64,000 nucleotides of DNA from contig CAVVXS010000009.1 of the NCBI GenBank assembly GCA_963752225.1, positions 124,001 to 188,000 on the forward strand, in the 5' to 3' direction. This document shows, piece by piece, positions 1 through 8,643 of this stretch; position 1 is the stretch's first letter; each line of letters begins with the position of its first letter. The position numbers and the translations under genes are program-made. The notes under the pieces are model-generated. The model was given only the letters and a program-made list of their open reading frames with translations. It did not search any database and was not told the origin of the DNA. This DNA is from JBBROS01 sp963752225. Lineage in GTDB: Bacteria > Pseudomonadota > Alphaproteobacteria > Acetobacterales > Acetobacteraceae.

Positions 1-1
1 C

Positions 2-187
2 GCGCTCGGCTCCCGGAAGACGCACGCCGCGCGGCTCGAGCGGCTGCGCGCCCTCGGTCACGACGAGGCCGCCACCGCGCGCATCCAGGGCCCGGTCGGG
101 CTCGACATCGGCGCCGTCACCGCGGGCGAGATCGCGCTCAGCATCCTCGCGCAGATCGTCGCCGTGCGCCGCGGAGCCGCCAAGTGA
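2..187 (+). CDS. XdhC-family protein, C-terminal fragment
   Basis: Only the last 61 codons are inside the window and the 5' end lies to the left. The fragment reads ALGSRKTH...RLRALGHD, then GLDIGAVTAGEIALSILAQI, the usual end of the Rossmann-type C-terminal domain of XdhC/CoxI proteins. These proteins handle and insert the molybdenum cofactor for xanthine dehydrogenase-type hydroxylases. Its TGA overlaps the GTG of the next gene (GTGA), so the two are translationally coupled; the partner also belongs to Mo-cofactor maturation, which supports the call. Which hydroxylase is served cannot be seen here. Confidence 0.8.
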   Translation, partial: ALGSRKTHAARLERLRALGHDEAATARIQGPVGLDIGAVTAGEIALSILAQIVAVRRGAAK

Positions 188-1800
188 TCTTCGGCGACGT
201 TCCGCTCGACCGGGCCGAGGGCTGCGTCCTCGCCCACACCCAGCGCCTGCCAGGGCGGGTGCTGAAGAAGGGCTCGGTGCTCGACGCCGCCGGGGTGGAC
301 GCGTTGCGTGCCGCCGGCCATGACCCGGTGATCGCGGCAACGCTCGAGCCGGGCGACGTTGCCGAGGACGCGGCCGCGACCCGGCTTGCGGACGCGCTGC
401 TAACGCCGGGGCTCGATCGGTCGCGCGCCGGGACAGGACGGGTGAACCTGGTGGCGCGCCAAGCCGGTCTGCTGCGCATCGATGCGGCGGCGGTGGACGC
501 GCTGAATGGCGTGGACGAAGCGCTGACGCTCGCGACCTTGCCGGATTGGGCCAGCGTCGCCTCCGGCGAGATGGTCGCCACCATCAAGGTCATCCCCTTC
601 GCCGTGCCCGGCGCCCTGCTCGACCGTGCGGTCGCTGCGGCGGGTCCCGCGACGCTGCGGCTGCATCCCTATCGGGCGCGGACGGTGGGTCTGGTGATGA
701 CCAAGCTGCCGGGCCTCAAGCCGTCTGTTCTGGCCGGCACCGCCGACGCTACCCGGGCGCGGGTCGAGGGCCTCGGCGGCACGCTGCTGCCGCCACTGGA
801 ATGTCCGCACGAGCCGGCGCCGATCGCCGCCGCGCTGCGCAGCCTGCTCGACCGCGGCGCCGACATCCTGCTGGTGGCGGGTGCCAGCGCCGTCGTGGAC
901 CGGCGCGACGTGGGCCCCTCCGGGATCGTTGCGGCCGGTGGCGAGATCCACCATTTCGGCATGCCGGTCGATCCGGGCAACCTGATCTGCCTCGGATCGA
1001 TCGGCGCGCATCCGGCGCTGGTACTGCCCGGCTGCGCCCGCAGCCCCAAGCTGAACGGCATCGACTGGGTGCTGTCCCGCCTGTTCGCCGACGTGCCCGT
1101 GGACGGACGGGCGGTGTCCGGCATGGGGGTCGGCGGCCTCCTCAAGGACGTCGGCGCCCGGCCGCTGCCGCGGGCCAAGGCAACGCCGCCCCGGCCGCGC
1201 ATCGCCATCGTGGTGCTGGCCGCCGGGCGCAGCAGCCGGATGGCGCCGCAGCACAAGCTGCTGGTGCCGGGCCGCGACGGCCGCGCGATGGTGGCGCGCG
1301 TGGTGGACAATCTGCTGTCCACACCCAACCGCCCGATCCTGGTCGTCACCGGCCATCGCGCGCCCGAGGTCGAAGCGGCGCTGTCCGGCCGGCCGGTCAC
1401 CCTCGTGCCGTCCCCCGATTGGGACAGCGGCTTGTCCGCCAGCCTGCGCGCCGGCATCGCCGCGGTGCCGGCCGATGCACGAGCCGCAATTGTTTGCCTC
1501 GGCGACATGCCGCTGGTGACCGCGCGCACGGTCGAGCGCCTGGTGGCCGCCTACGATCCCGACGAGGGACGCCGGATCGTGGCGCCCACTCACCACGGCG
1601 AGCTCGGCAATCCCGTGCTGTGGGATCGCTCGCTGTTCCCCGAAATGATGGCGCTCACCGGCGACCGCGGCGCGCGGGCGTTGCTCGAGCGGCACTCGGA
1701 GCATGTCGCGACCGTCGCGATGGACGACGATGCGGTGCTGCGCGACGTTGACACCGCCGAGCAGCTGGCGGGTCTGCCCGGACACCTGCAGCCCGCCTGA
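184..1800 (+). CDS. Molybdopterin-binding / molybdenum cofactor cytidylyltransferase fusion (MocA-like)
   Basis: This 538-aa protein has two domains. Residues ~1-330 resemble the MoeA/MoaB-type molybdopterin-binding fold, with the stretch ILLVAGASAVVDRRDVGPSG. Residues ~338-530 are a MobA/MocA-like nucleotidyltransferase opening with IVVLAAGRSSRM...HKLL, the NTP-binding signature, and later CLGDMPLV. The expected role is transfer of CMP (or GMP) to molybdopterin to make the dinucleotide cofactor of xanthine dehydrogenase/CO dehydrogenase-type enzymes in the cytoplasm. It starts with GTG overlapping the xdhC stop. Fusion of the two domains is known in alphaproteobacteria. The nucleotide specificity is inferred from the xdhC neighbour. 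Confidence 0.85.
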   Translation: MIFGDVPLDRAEGCVLAHTQRLPGRVLKKGSVLDAAGVDALRAAGHDPVIAATLEPGDVAEDAAATRLADALLTPGLDRSRAGTGRVNLVARQAGLLRIDAAAVDALNGVDEALTLATLPDWASVASGEMVATIKVIPFAVPGALLDRAVAAAGPATLRLHPYRARTVGLVMTKLPGLKPSVLAGTADATRARVEGLGGTLLPPLECPHEPAPIAAALRSLLDRGADILLVAGASAVVDRRDVGPSGIVAAGGEIHHFGMPVDPGNLICLGSIGAHPALVLPGCARSPKLNGIDWVLSRLFADVPVDGRAVSGMGVGGLLKDVGARPLPRAKATPPRPRIAIVVLAAGRSSRMAPQHKLLVPGRDGRAMVARVVDNLLSTPNRPILVVTGHRAPEVEAALSGRPVTLVPSPDWDSGLSASLRAGIAAVPADARAAIVCLGDMPLVTARTVERLVAAYDPDEGRRIVAPTHHGELGNPVLWDRSLFPEMMALTGDRGARALLERHSEHVATVAMDDDAVLRDVDTAEQLAGLPGHLQPA

Positions 1801-1825
1801 GGCGTCCGCCCGCAGCCCCGCTTCG

Positions 1826-3676
1826 TCACCCCTTCGAACAGGCACTCCGCCGCGCGAAGGCCTGCATCGCCGGCGGCAGATGGCCCAGATTGTCCGCCGC
1901 CGCCAGCAAGGCCCGGCCTTGCGCCGTCCACTTGGCCGGGGAGACGATCGGGGTGGAGAACGTGCCCGACACCCGCACCGGAATGTCCAGGGCGAAGATC
2001 CCGGTGGTCTTCGACTGGCTGCCGATCGTCACGTCCATCGTGCGGCGGAACAAGTCGAACCGTCCCGACCCGGCGATCGTTCCTTCCGCCGCCCGAAGCC
2101 GCAGCGGGGCCACCGTGCCGACGCCGCCGCGCATGTCCAGCCCCGCCAGCATGCAGGTGACCGGCGTCAGGCCTTTGTTGGTGCGAAACAGCGCGCGCAC
2201 GTCGGTGGACGCCATCTCGATCACCTCCTTGGCGACCGACCCGCCGCGCAGGGCGATGACCGCATTGACGCGGGCACCGCGGATCGCCGCGTTCAGCCGC
2301 GCCCCGGAAGCGTCCACCGTGAGCTGCCCGTCGAGCCGCCCTGTGACCGGGATCGACCCGAAGCCCAGCTTCTGCCGCAAGGTCTGCACATCCAAGCCCG
2401 ACGCCGACACCGCGGCGGCGATCCGCGCCCCGTCGGGCGCTGCCTCGACCTGGCCCTCCGCCCGCACGTTGGCGCCGAACGTTTGCAAGGTGAACACGTC
2501 GATCGAGACCCGCCCGGGCTCCTGCGAGCCGGCCAGCGTCACGTCGCTTGCCCGCAGCTCCGAATACTCGAGCGTCTTGGCAGTGATGCGCGCCTTGATC
2601 AGCGTATCCGGATCACGTTCGACCGTCAGCGGCAGGTCGGCCCCGGACCGCTTGCCGCGCGCCCCCTGACCGATCAGGTCGTTCATGTTCAGCGTGGCCA
2701 AGCCGAGGTCCAGCTCGACCCGGTCCGGCTGACCGCGAGCGCCTTCGACGAAGCCCAGCGTCGCCGCGGTGATCTCGTCCTGCTGCAATTGGCCCTTGCC
2801 GTCCACGAGCCGCCAGGACGGCCCGGCATGCTCGAACTCGCCGTCGAGGTGCAGCGCCACGTCGAGCGTGCTGTCCACCCCCGCCATGCCGAAGATCGGT
2901 TTCGGATCGGGCGCGTCCAGGCGCAACTCGCCGTGCAGCCCGTCGAAGTTGAGCGGGTCGGTCATGGTGCCGTCGAACGCGAGCCGGGTCTCGCCCGACA
3001 GCACGACAATGCCGGTCCCGTATGGCGTGCGGGCGTCGCGCAGCGCAGTGATCGGCTGCAACTCGGCGTGGATCGCCACCGGCACCGCGTTGTAGCTGCC
3101 GGTCATCGCCACCGTGACCGGCTGGTCGTCGCCCGCCGTCTCGATCGTCGCATCGTCGAACCGGCTGACGAGGTCCTTGCCGCCGCCGGTGTGGAAGGTG
3201 ATCGCGCTGCCCCGGATGACGACGTCGCGGATCGACGGGAAGGCGGTGCGGCCGGTCGGGTCGGGCGGCGGCGGCTTCGGCGGACCGAACCGCCAGTTCG
3301 GCTCCCGGCCGGGCGGGTGCTCGAGAAACACCGACAAGCCGTCCACCGCCACCTGCCGCAGCAGCAACGGGCCGTGCAGCAGCGACCGCGCATCGAGCAA
3401 TGCGGTCGCGTGCTGCAAGCCGACCATCACCGGTTGACTGCCTTCGGGGGCGTTCGGCACACTTAGCTCGGTCAGCTCGAGCGTCAGCGTGCGCCCCCAA
3501 CCCACCCGCAAGCTGCCGACGGTGACGTCACGCCCGGTCGCCGCACTCGCCCGGCCGGCTGCGAACCGCGCCAGGTCCATGTGCCGCAGCAGCCAGGCGC
3601 CGGGCACGCCGGCGACGAGCGCGGCCGAGGCGATCTCGAATACCAGCCCCGCGAGCAGGCGTGCCCAGCGCGGCAT
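1826..3676 (-). CDS. AsmA family protein
   Basis: A 616-aa protein with one N-terminal membrane segment (about residues 5-30) followed by a long beta-rich region. It has the AsmA hallmarks: an early RxVTVGSLRVGWG...LEL segment and a C-terminal half of repeating beta strands (GTVAPLRLRAAEGTIAGSGRFDL) close to the AsmA-like C-terminal domain. AsmA-type proteins sit in the inner membrane, span the periplasm and affect outer-membrane lipid assembly. I chose the ATG at 3676, 4 nt after the amidase stop, because a longer reading frame would run back into the amidase gene and lacks a membrane start. It shares a transcript with the amidase and converges on the Mo-cofactor gene. Confidence 0.8.
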   Translation of the reverse strand: MPRWARLLAGLVFEIASAALVAGVPGAWLLRHMDLARFAAGRASAATGRDVTVGSLRVGWGRTLTLELTELSVPNAPEGSQPVMVGLQHATALLDARSLLHGPLLLRQVAVDGLSVFLEHPPGREPNWRFGPPKPPPPDPTGRTAFPSIRDVVIRGSAITFHTGGGKDLVSRFDDATIETAGDDQPVTVAMTGSYNAVPVAIHAELQPITALRDARTPYGTGIVVLSGETRLAFDGTMTDPLNFDGLHGELRLDAPDPKPIFGMAGVDSTLDVALHLDGEFEHAGPSWRLVDGKGQLQQDEITAATLGFVEGARGQPDRVELDLGLATLNMNDLIGQGARGKRSGADLPLTVERDPDTLIKARITAKTLEYSELRASDVTLAGSQEPGRVSIDVFTLQTFGANVRAEGQVEAAPDGARIAAAVSASGLDVQTLRQKLGFGSIPVTGRLDGQLTVDASGARLNAAIRGARVNAVIALRGGSVAKEVIEMASTDVRALFRTNKGLTPVTCMLAGLDMRGGVGTVAPLRLRAAEGTIAGSGRFDLFRRTMDVTIGSQSKTTGIFALDIPVRVSGTFSTPIVSPAKWTAQGRALLAAADNLGHLPPAMQAFARRSACSKG

Positions 3677-3680
3677 GGGT

Positions 3681-4940
3681 TCAGCCGAGCGCCGCCGCCA
3701 CCCATTGCGCCGCCGCCAGCACGGTGCGGTCGTCGCCGCGGCGGCCGACGACCTGGATCCCGAGCGGCATGCCGTTCGGCCCGGCACCGGCCGGCACCGT
3801 CACGCAGGGCACATGCAGGCTGGTCCACAACAGGTTGAACGCCGGGTCACCGGTCCAGCCGAGCCCGTCCGGCGCCTCCCCCGGGGCCGACGGCGTCAGC
3901 AGCACGTCGAGCCCGTCCAGCACGGCGGGAAAGGCGTCCTGCAAGGTGCGGAAGGTGTTTCGCGCCGCGGCCAATGCGGCGCCGTCCTGGGCCAGGCCCC
4001 ACTCCAGCTTTTCCCGCAGCGCTACGCTGATGCGGTCGCGGTGGAGCGTCATCTCCCATCCCATCGCGCGGGCGCTTTCGGCGTTCATCACGACGGCATG
4101 CGCCGCCTCCAGTGCATCGAACGCGGCCGGCAGCTCGCGTCCGACCACGGCGGCGCCGGCTCGCGACAGCACACCGGCCACGCGCTCCATCAGCGCCACC
4201 GTCTCCGGCGCCGCCCGCTCGCGCATCGGGCTCCAGCACAGGCCGATGCGCGGCGCCGGCGCCGCGGCGTCGGGGTCGCCCAGGTCGAGCCCGGCCAGCA
4301 CGCCCGTCAGCAGCGCGCAATCGGCGACGCTCCGCGCGAGCACGCCGACCGTGTCGAGGCTTTCCGACATCAGCTTCATGCCGTGGCGATTGATGACGCC
4401 GAAGCTCGGCTTGTAGCCGACCACGCCGCAATAGGCCGCGGGCCGGATGATACTGCCGGCCGTTTGCGTGCCGAACGCCACTGGCACGAACCCGGCGGCT
4501 ACGGCCGCGGCCGAGCCGCTGCTCGAGCCGCCCGGTGTGCGCGCGGGATCGTGCGGGTTGGTGGTCAGGCCGGGCGTGCGGGTCGCGAACTCGGTGGTGA
4601 CGGTTTTGCCCATCACCACCGCGCCGGCTGCCCGTGCCCAGGCCACCGCGGCCGCGTCGGCGCGCGGCCGATGCCCGGCCCAGATCGGCGAGTTGTATTC
4701 GGTCGGCAGGTCGGCCGTGTCGAGCACGTCCTTGACCCCGAGCGGGATGCCGTGCAGCGGGCCGGGCGGCGGACCCGCCGCCCGCGCGGCAGCCGGGTCG
4801 AAATGGGCAAAGGCGCGCACAGCCGCCTCCCGGGACGCGATCCGGTCGAGGCACGCTTCCAGCAGGGCGGGCGCAGTCAGCCGCCCGGCCCCTATCTCGC
4901 GCAAAGCGGCGGTTGCGGTGAGGTCGGCGGGATCGGGCAT
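3681..4940 (-). CDS. Amidase signature family enzyme
   Basis: A 419-aa amidohydrolase of the amidase signature family, which cleaves carboxylic amides to acid plus ammonia. The Ser-cisSer-Lys triad is visible: Lys70 in GVKDV, Ser139 in the glycine/serine-rich GGSSSGSAAA loop, and the nucleophile Ser163 in TQTAGSIIRP, with the family's usual 24-residue spacing between the two serines. The ATG at 4940 is preceded by AGGAG at a good distance, so it is preferred over an upstream in-frame start at 5003. No signal peptide is seen. The natural substrate cannot be told; GatA is unlikely because gatB/gatC are absent. It is divergent from the gene at 4975 across only 34 nt. Confidence 0.85.
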   Translation of the reverse strand: MPDPADLTATAALREIGAGRLTAPALLEACLDRIASREAAVRAFAHFDPAAARAAGPPPGPLHGIPLGVKDVLDTADLPTEYNSPIWAGHRPRADAAAVAWARAAGAVVMGKTVTTEFATRTPGLTTNPHDPARTPGGSSSGSAAAVAAGFVPVAFGTQTAGSIIRPAAYCGVVGYKPSFGVINRHGMKLMSESLDTVGVLARSVADCALLTGVLAGLDLGDPDAAAPAPRIGLCWSPMRERAAPETVALMERVAGVLSRAGAAVVGRELPAAFDALEAAHAVVMNAESARAMGWEMTLHRDRISVALREKLEWGLAQDGAALAAARNTFRTLQDAFPAVLDGLDVLLTPSAPGEAPDGLGWTGDPAFNLLWTSLHVPCVTVPAGAGPNGMPLGIQVVGRRGDDRTVLAAAQWVAAALG

Positions 4941-4974
4941 GGTTGCTCCTGCTTGCCGGTTGGAGGCTGGCGCA

Positions 4975-5508
4975 ATGCGAGGGCAAGGTCCATCTTCGCT
5001 CACGATGAACGACGCCGCCCCGCTGCATGTCGGCCGCGCCCTCGACGGGACCGTGACCTACCTGGTTGACCGCTCACCCGCCGCGCTGCCGCCGGTCCAA
5101 GGGCGAGACATTGCGGCCGCCTGGGACGCGGCACGCAACGCGGCGCTCGGCGCGGTTTGGGGCGCCGGACGACGGTTTTGCTTCAAAGCCGAGGACGGCG
5201 CCACGGTGGAGTTGGCGCTGCACGATCGCGACGCCCGCTGCTGGGCGGGTGCCGTCGAGATCACCACCGGGCTGCAAACGCTGTACGGCCTGTCGTTGTG
5301 CTTGCGCCTGCTGGCATTGGTGGACCTGCTGGCGCGCGCACGCTGGGCCGACAGCCTGTGTCAGGTGCGCCGCGGCGGGGCGGAGCTGCATCCGGCACTG
5401 CTGCGTGCGGCGGCCAGCACCGAGTTGACGAACGACGCCCGGTTCGACGAGACACGCTTCCGTGCCGGGCTAGGCGTGCTCGCGGCCCCTCCAGGAGCAT
5501 TTGCATGA
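4975..5508 (+). CDS. Hypothetical protein
   Basis: A 177-aa protein that I do not recognise. It has no signal peptide or clear membrane segment, although residues ~105-125 (LYGLSLCLRLLALVDLLARA) form a strongly hydrophobic, probably amphipathic helix. GGAGG at 4962-4966 sits 8 nt ahead of the ATG at 4975; a second in-frame ATG lies at 5005. Its TGA overlaps the ATG of the following lipoprotein gene (ATGA), so the two are probably co-translated. The coding frame is supported by this overlap, the ribosome-binding site and codon use typical of the region. Function is unknown. Confidence 0.6.
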   Translation: MRGQGPSSLTMNDAAPLHVGRALDGTVTYLVDRSPAALPPVQGRDIAAAWDAARNAALGAVWGAGRRFCFKAEDGATVELALHDRDARCWAGAVEITTGLQTLYGLSLCLRLLALVDLLARARWADSLCQVRRGGAELHPALLRAAASTELTNDARFDETRFRAGLGVLAAPPGAFA

Positions 5509-5861
5509 ACCGATCTTCGAGGCCCCTGCCATTGCTGCTGCTGGCCGTTATGGCGCTTGCCGGCTGTCAGCCGCCACCCCGCCCGACCCGCGCCGCGGCG
5601 GCTGCGGCGCAGGCGTGCCGGGCGGAGGTGGACCGGGTTTATGCGGCGCAGAACCGGGTGGATCTGTCGACCCGCGACCAGCGCGACACCCCGTTTGCCG
5701 GCGGCTACAACTCCGGGATCACGTCCGAGGGGCTCGGCGCGCGCTACGGCCGGGACAACCAGCTCACCTCCTGCCTGAACAACTCGACGGCCCCGGGAAC
5801 GCCGACCAGCGGCGCCTTCGCACCGGGGATCGGGCCGACCTTCTCGCCCACTACCCAGTAA
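5505..5861 (+). CDS. Small putative lipoprotein
   Basis: A 118-aa precursor with a classical lipoprotein signal: basic start, hydrophobic core LLLLAVMALA and lipobox LAGC with the lipidated Cys at residue 21. The mature part carries an alanine-rich helix, then AEVDRVYAAQNR and polar segments rich in Gly, Ser, Thr and Asn. Small proteins of this look occur in Acetobacteraceae genomes without a known function; I place it at the cell envelope only. AGGAG lies 8 nt upstream and the start overlaps the preceding gene by 4 nt. Confidence 0.7.
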   Translation: MNRSSRPLPLLLLAVMALAGCQPPPRPTRAAAAAAQACRAEVDRVYAAQNRVDLSTRDQRDTPFAGGYNSGITSEGLGARYGRDNQLTSCLNNSTAPGTPTSGAFAPGIGPTFSPTTQ

Positions 5862-5948
5862 GCCGTCCGGGCTGGTGGCCGGCGCCCGCGTTTCCAGCGC
5901 GGAGCAAACGCTCTAGAAGCGCCGGGCCCACAACCCAGGAGCGGCAGC

Positions 5949-6299
5949 ATGAGCAAGATCATTCGGACTGAGCCCAACCCGGTCTTGGCCAAGGCCGTGG
6001 AATACCACGGCTTCGTCTACGTGCAGGGCGTCACCGCCAAGGACACCAGCAAGGACGTCGTCGGCCAGACGCACGAGGTGCTGGACCAGATCGACGCCAT
6101 TCTCGAAACCCACGGCACCGACAAGACCCGGCTGCTGCAGGCGCAGATCTGGCTGAAGGACATCCGTGACCGCGACGCGATGAACAGTGTTTGGACCGCC
6201 TGGCTGCCGGAAGGCGGGGCGCCGGCGCGCGCTTGCGTCGAGGCCAACATGGCCGATCCCAAGATCCTGGTCGAGATCATGGTTACGACCTGCAAATAG
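5949..6299 (+). CDS. RidA family protein (YjgF/YER057c/UK114)
   Basis: A 116-aa RidA-type protein, full length for the family. RidA proteins form cytoplasmic trimers that hydrolyse reactive enamine/imine intermediates to keto acids and ammonia. The substrate-binding arginine is at residue 94 in PARACVE and is followed by the usual beta strand ending in LVEIMVTTC. The early YVQGVT and the mid QTHEVLDQIDAILE fit the family. A ribosome-binding site AGGAG lies ahead of the ATG. It stands alone; a PLP-enzyme partner is not adjacent. Whether it belongs to the RidA subfamily or one of the Rid4-7 groups was not resolved. Confidence 0.85.
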   Translation: MSKIIRTEPNPVLAKAVEYHGFVYVQGVTAKDTSKDVVGQTHEVLDQIDAILETHGTDKTRLLQAQIWLKDIRDRDAMNSVWTAWLPEGGAPARACVEANMADPKILVEIMVTTCK

Positions 6300-6364
6300 G
6301 CGCCGGCGAGTGATGATTACACTCGAACATCGTCCGGCAAGCTATTCTGAACACGCGAATCGCG

Positions 6365-6397
6365 TGGCGCAACAGCGACAGTGTTGCCGTTGCGCCA
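6365..6397. repeat. Perfect 9-bp inverted repeat
   Basis: TGGCGCAAC (6365-6373) and its exact reverse complement GTTGCGCCA (6389-6397) flank a 15-nt spacer. It lies in the 287-nt untranslated stretch between the RidA gene and the CHAP gene. The symmetry would suit a dimeric repressor operator or an RNA hairpin. No gene lies in this stretch. Confidence 0.5.
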
Positions 6398-6438
6398 TGT
6401 CAGGAAATGTTGTTTCGGAGTTGCATCACAAGGCAGTG

Positions 6439-6458
6439 AATGGGAGTTTTCTCCCATT
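6439..6458. repeat. Perfect hairpin AATGGGAG-TTTT-CTCCCATT
   Basis: Eight-base arms pair exactly around a TTTT loop, about 130 nt ahead of the CHAP gene start. There is no T-run after it, so it does not look like an intrinsic terminator. In RNA it would make a compact stem-loop exposing a UUUU loop and hiding GGGAG, which resembles a ribosome-binding sequence. A role in RNA stability or regulation is possible but untested. Confidence 0.5.
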
Positions 6459-6586
6459 TCATCGCGTCCCACGCGCCTCCGTTTGCGAAAATGAGCGTCC
6501 GGTCAGCTAATTCGGTTAGCAACGGTTGCCGCCTCGTACGACCCCCCGCTAGCCCTTCAACAAGCACGGGCGACTTAGGGGTTTCG

Positions 6587-7462
6587 ATGCGGTTTTGGCA
6601 GTTGAGCGGACAGTTTGCGGTGATCGGCCTGGTGGCCACGCTCGGGGCGGTGATCGGCGCCGAGACCGCCGGTGCCAAGGTCCGAACGGCTGGTAGCGAG
6701 CTGCAAACCGCCGACCAGAGCGGCACCTTGGCGCCTCGCCGCATCCACGTCGCCGGCTATGCCCGCTTCGGCGGCGTGCTCCAATGCGTCCCCTTCGCCC
6801 GGGCCAACAGCGGCATCGAGCTGGTCGGCAACGCCAACACCTGGTGGAACAACGCCGAGGGTGTCTACCAGCGCGGCGCCAAGCCCGAGGTCGGCAGCGT
6901 GCTGAACTTCCGCGCCAACGGCATCATGCGCATGGGGCACGTCGCGGTCGTCAGCGCCGTCGTCGACAGCCGCAACATCGAGATCGACCACGCCAATTGG
7001 TCCGGACCCGGCGACATCCGCCGCAATATCAGCGTTGTCGACGTGTCCCCGCTCAACGACTGGACCGCGGTCCGCGTCGCCCTCGGACGGTCCGGCGAGT
7101 TCGGCAGCGTGTATCCGACCTACGGCTTCATCTACGACCGTCCGGACGGCGGCTCCTTGATCGCCAACAACGCCCCCGCCCCGGCCCCGGTGCTCAACCC
7201 GCCGCCGCGCGACCTGCGCCCGGTGGGCGAGCGCTACGAGACCGCCGCGACCACGCAGGAGCCGGAAGAGGTCGCCGAAGCCTCGGACGAGACCGGGCTG
7301 CATTACCGGCGCGGTCCGGGCCAGAGCAAGTATGCCGGCCGGGTCAGCCGGGCGCTGGCCGCCAACTTGCGCGCACAAGGCCGCGACGTCGGCCTGACCC
7401 GGGTCGAGAGTCCCCGCCCGGCGCCCGTCCGCGTCCAGCACAGCTACCGCCACCGCACCTAA
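6587..7462 (+). CDS. Exported CHAP domain protein, putative peptidoglycan amidase/endopeptidase
   Basis: A 291-aa protein with an N-terminal hydrophobic export segment (about residues 8-28). A CHAP domain covers ~45-175: the catalytic Cys lies in LQCVPFAR, followed by WWNNA, GSVLNF and MGHVAVVSAVV with the catalytic His, then IDHANW. CHAP enzymes cut amide bonds in peptidoglycan or glutathionyl-spermidine; an exported one most likely remodels the cell wall. The last ~100 residues are proline- and arginine-rich and low in complexity. The ATG at 6587 is chosen because it starts the export signal and follows AGGGG. The 287 nt upstream hold two inverted repeats described separately. Confidence 0.8.
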   Translation: MRFWQLSGQFAVIGLVATLGAVIGAETAGAKVRTAGSELQTADQSGTLAPRRIHVAGYARFGGVLQCVPFARANSGIELVGNANTWWNNAEGVYQRGAKPEVGSVLNFRANGIMRMGHVAVVSAVVDSRNIEIDHANWSGPGDIRRNISVVDVSPLNDWTAVRVALGRSGEFGSVYPTYGFIYDRPDGGSLIANNAPAPAPVLNPPPRDLRPVGERYETAATTQEPEEVAEASDETGLHYRRGPGQSKYAGRVSRALAANLRAQGRDVGLTRVESPRPAPVRVQHSYRHRT

Positions 7463-7482
7463 ACAACTCGGCGGGGACGCGC

Positions 7483-8001
7483 CTAGACCAGGCCCAGCGC
7501 CCCGACCGCCGTCCCTGCCGCAAGCAGCAATAGCGGGTGCCACTTGGTTCGGAGCGCCGCGAGCGCGACGGCCGCCGTAACCAGCCAGGCCACCCAGCCC
7601 GTCGCCGCCGCGACCGCGAGGATCGCGGCGGCCGCCATCACCAGCCCCACCGTCACCGGCACCAACCCGGCCTGCACCGCCCGCCGCCACGGCCGATCGC
7701 GGAACCGCTGCCACGCGCCGGCCACCAGCCAGGTGATCAGCCCGCTCGGCAGCAGCATGCCGACCGTGGCCGCCAGCGCTCCGGCCAGCCCGGCCACCCG
7801 CCAGCCCACCAGGGTCACCACCAGCACGTTCGGCCCGGGCGCCGCCTGCGCCAGGGCGAACAGCGCCCCGAACTCGGTCGCACCCATCCAGCCGTGCACG
7901 TCCACCACCTGCCGCTGCAGCTCCGGCAGGATCGGCGCAATCCCGCCAACCGCAACCACGCTGAGCTGGGCGCACACCAGGAACAGCCACATGACGGTCA
8001 T
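7483..8001 (-). CDS. Chromate transporter family protein, second half
   Basis: A 172-aa membrane protein of the ChrA superfamily with about five to six membrane segments. It starts LFLVCAQLSVVAVGG and carries the family's PGPNVLVVTLVGW motif. Its ATG overlaps the TGA of the upstream half gene (ATGA). ChrA proteins export chromate using the proton gradient. Short-chain forms are encoded as neighbouring pairs that insert with opposite topology and work together. Chromate as the substrate is known only for some members, so the true substrate here is open. Confidence 0.8.
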   Translation of the reverse strand: MTVMWLFLVCAQLSVVAVGGIAPILPELQRQVVDVHGWMGATEFGALFALAQAAPGPNVLVVTLVGWRVAGLAGALAATVGMLLPSGLITWLVAGAWQRFRDRPWRRAVQAGLVPVTVGLVMAAAAILAVAAATGWVAWLVTAAVALAALRTKWHPLLLLAAGTAVGALGLV

Positions 8002-8552
8002 GGCACGGCGGCCGGCTGGGCGCGATGCAGCCACACGCTGAGCGGCGCCAGGACCAGCATCGTCGGCAGCAGCGGCAGGCGCAGCACGGCAATCGCGACG
8101 AAGGCCGCCGCCGCCACTGCCAAGCCGGTCGCGCGCCCGCGCAACGGCGCCGCCACCTTGACCGCGGTCGCCAGCACCAACCCGCTCGCCGCCGCCGCCA
8201 GCCCGGCAAATGCGTGCGCGACCGTCGGCAATCCGCCGTAGCGCCCGTACACCACGCCCAGCGCCACCGCGATCGTCACCGGCGCGCCCATCAGCCCCAG
8301 GATCGACGCCAGCGCGCCGGCCGCGCCGTGATAGCGCCGCCCGAGTGCGACGGTCATGTTGCAGATGTTGGGACCCGGCAGGAACTGGCACAGCGCCAGC
8401 AGGTCGGTGAATTCGGCCGCCGTCAGCCAGCGCCGCTGCTCCACGATCATCCGCCGGGCGAACGGCAGCACGCCGCCGAAGCCGAGCAAGCCGACCTCCA
8501 GGAAGCCAAGGAACAAGGCAGCGGGACCGGCCGGCGGCGACGAGGTGCTCAT
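7998..8552 (-). CDS. Chromate transporter family protein, first half
   Basis: A 184-aa short-chain ChrA-type membrane protein. Residues ~12-30 hold LFLGFLEVGLLGFGGVLPFARR, and ~55-65 hold the signature FLPGPNICNMTVALG, equivalent to the PGPN motif of the downstream half. It overlaps the next gene by 4 nt, so the two halves are made together. No strong ribosome-binding site is visible ahead of the ATG at 8552. It is divergent from the acyl-CoA synthetase gene across 91 nt. Confidence 0.8.
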   Translation of the reverse strand: MSTSSPPAGPAALFLGFLEVGLLGFGGVLPFARRMIVEQRRWLTAAEFTDLLALCQFLPGPNICNMTVALGRRYHGAAGALASILGLMGAPVTIAVALGVVYGRYGGLPTVAHAFAGLAAAASGLVLATAVKVAAPLRGRATGLAVAAAAFVAIAVLRLPLLPTMLVLAPLSVWLHRAQPAAVP

Positions 8553-8643
8553 GATGCCGACGCTAGCCGCTGCCGCCGCCGTTCCCAACCCGCCACGAAT
8601 GCATGTACGATCCGTCGAAACGGAACGTCCCGACGAGGCCCTC

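Noticed and set aside
400..1845. Long minus-strand open frame opposite the Mo-cofactor gene (and many similar long antisense frames)
   Set aside because: In GC-rich DNA, stop codons are rare on the opposite strand. The translation is Arg/His/Gln-rich without any domain, while the plus-strand frame has clear motifs.
3681..5003. GatA subunit of the glutamyl-tRNA amidotransferase for the amidase gene
   Set aside because: No gatB or gatC nearby, and the neighbourhood (AsmA, envelope proteins) does not fit; a general amidase call is safer.
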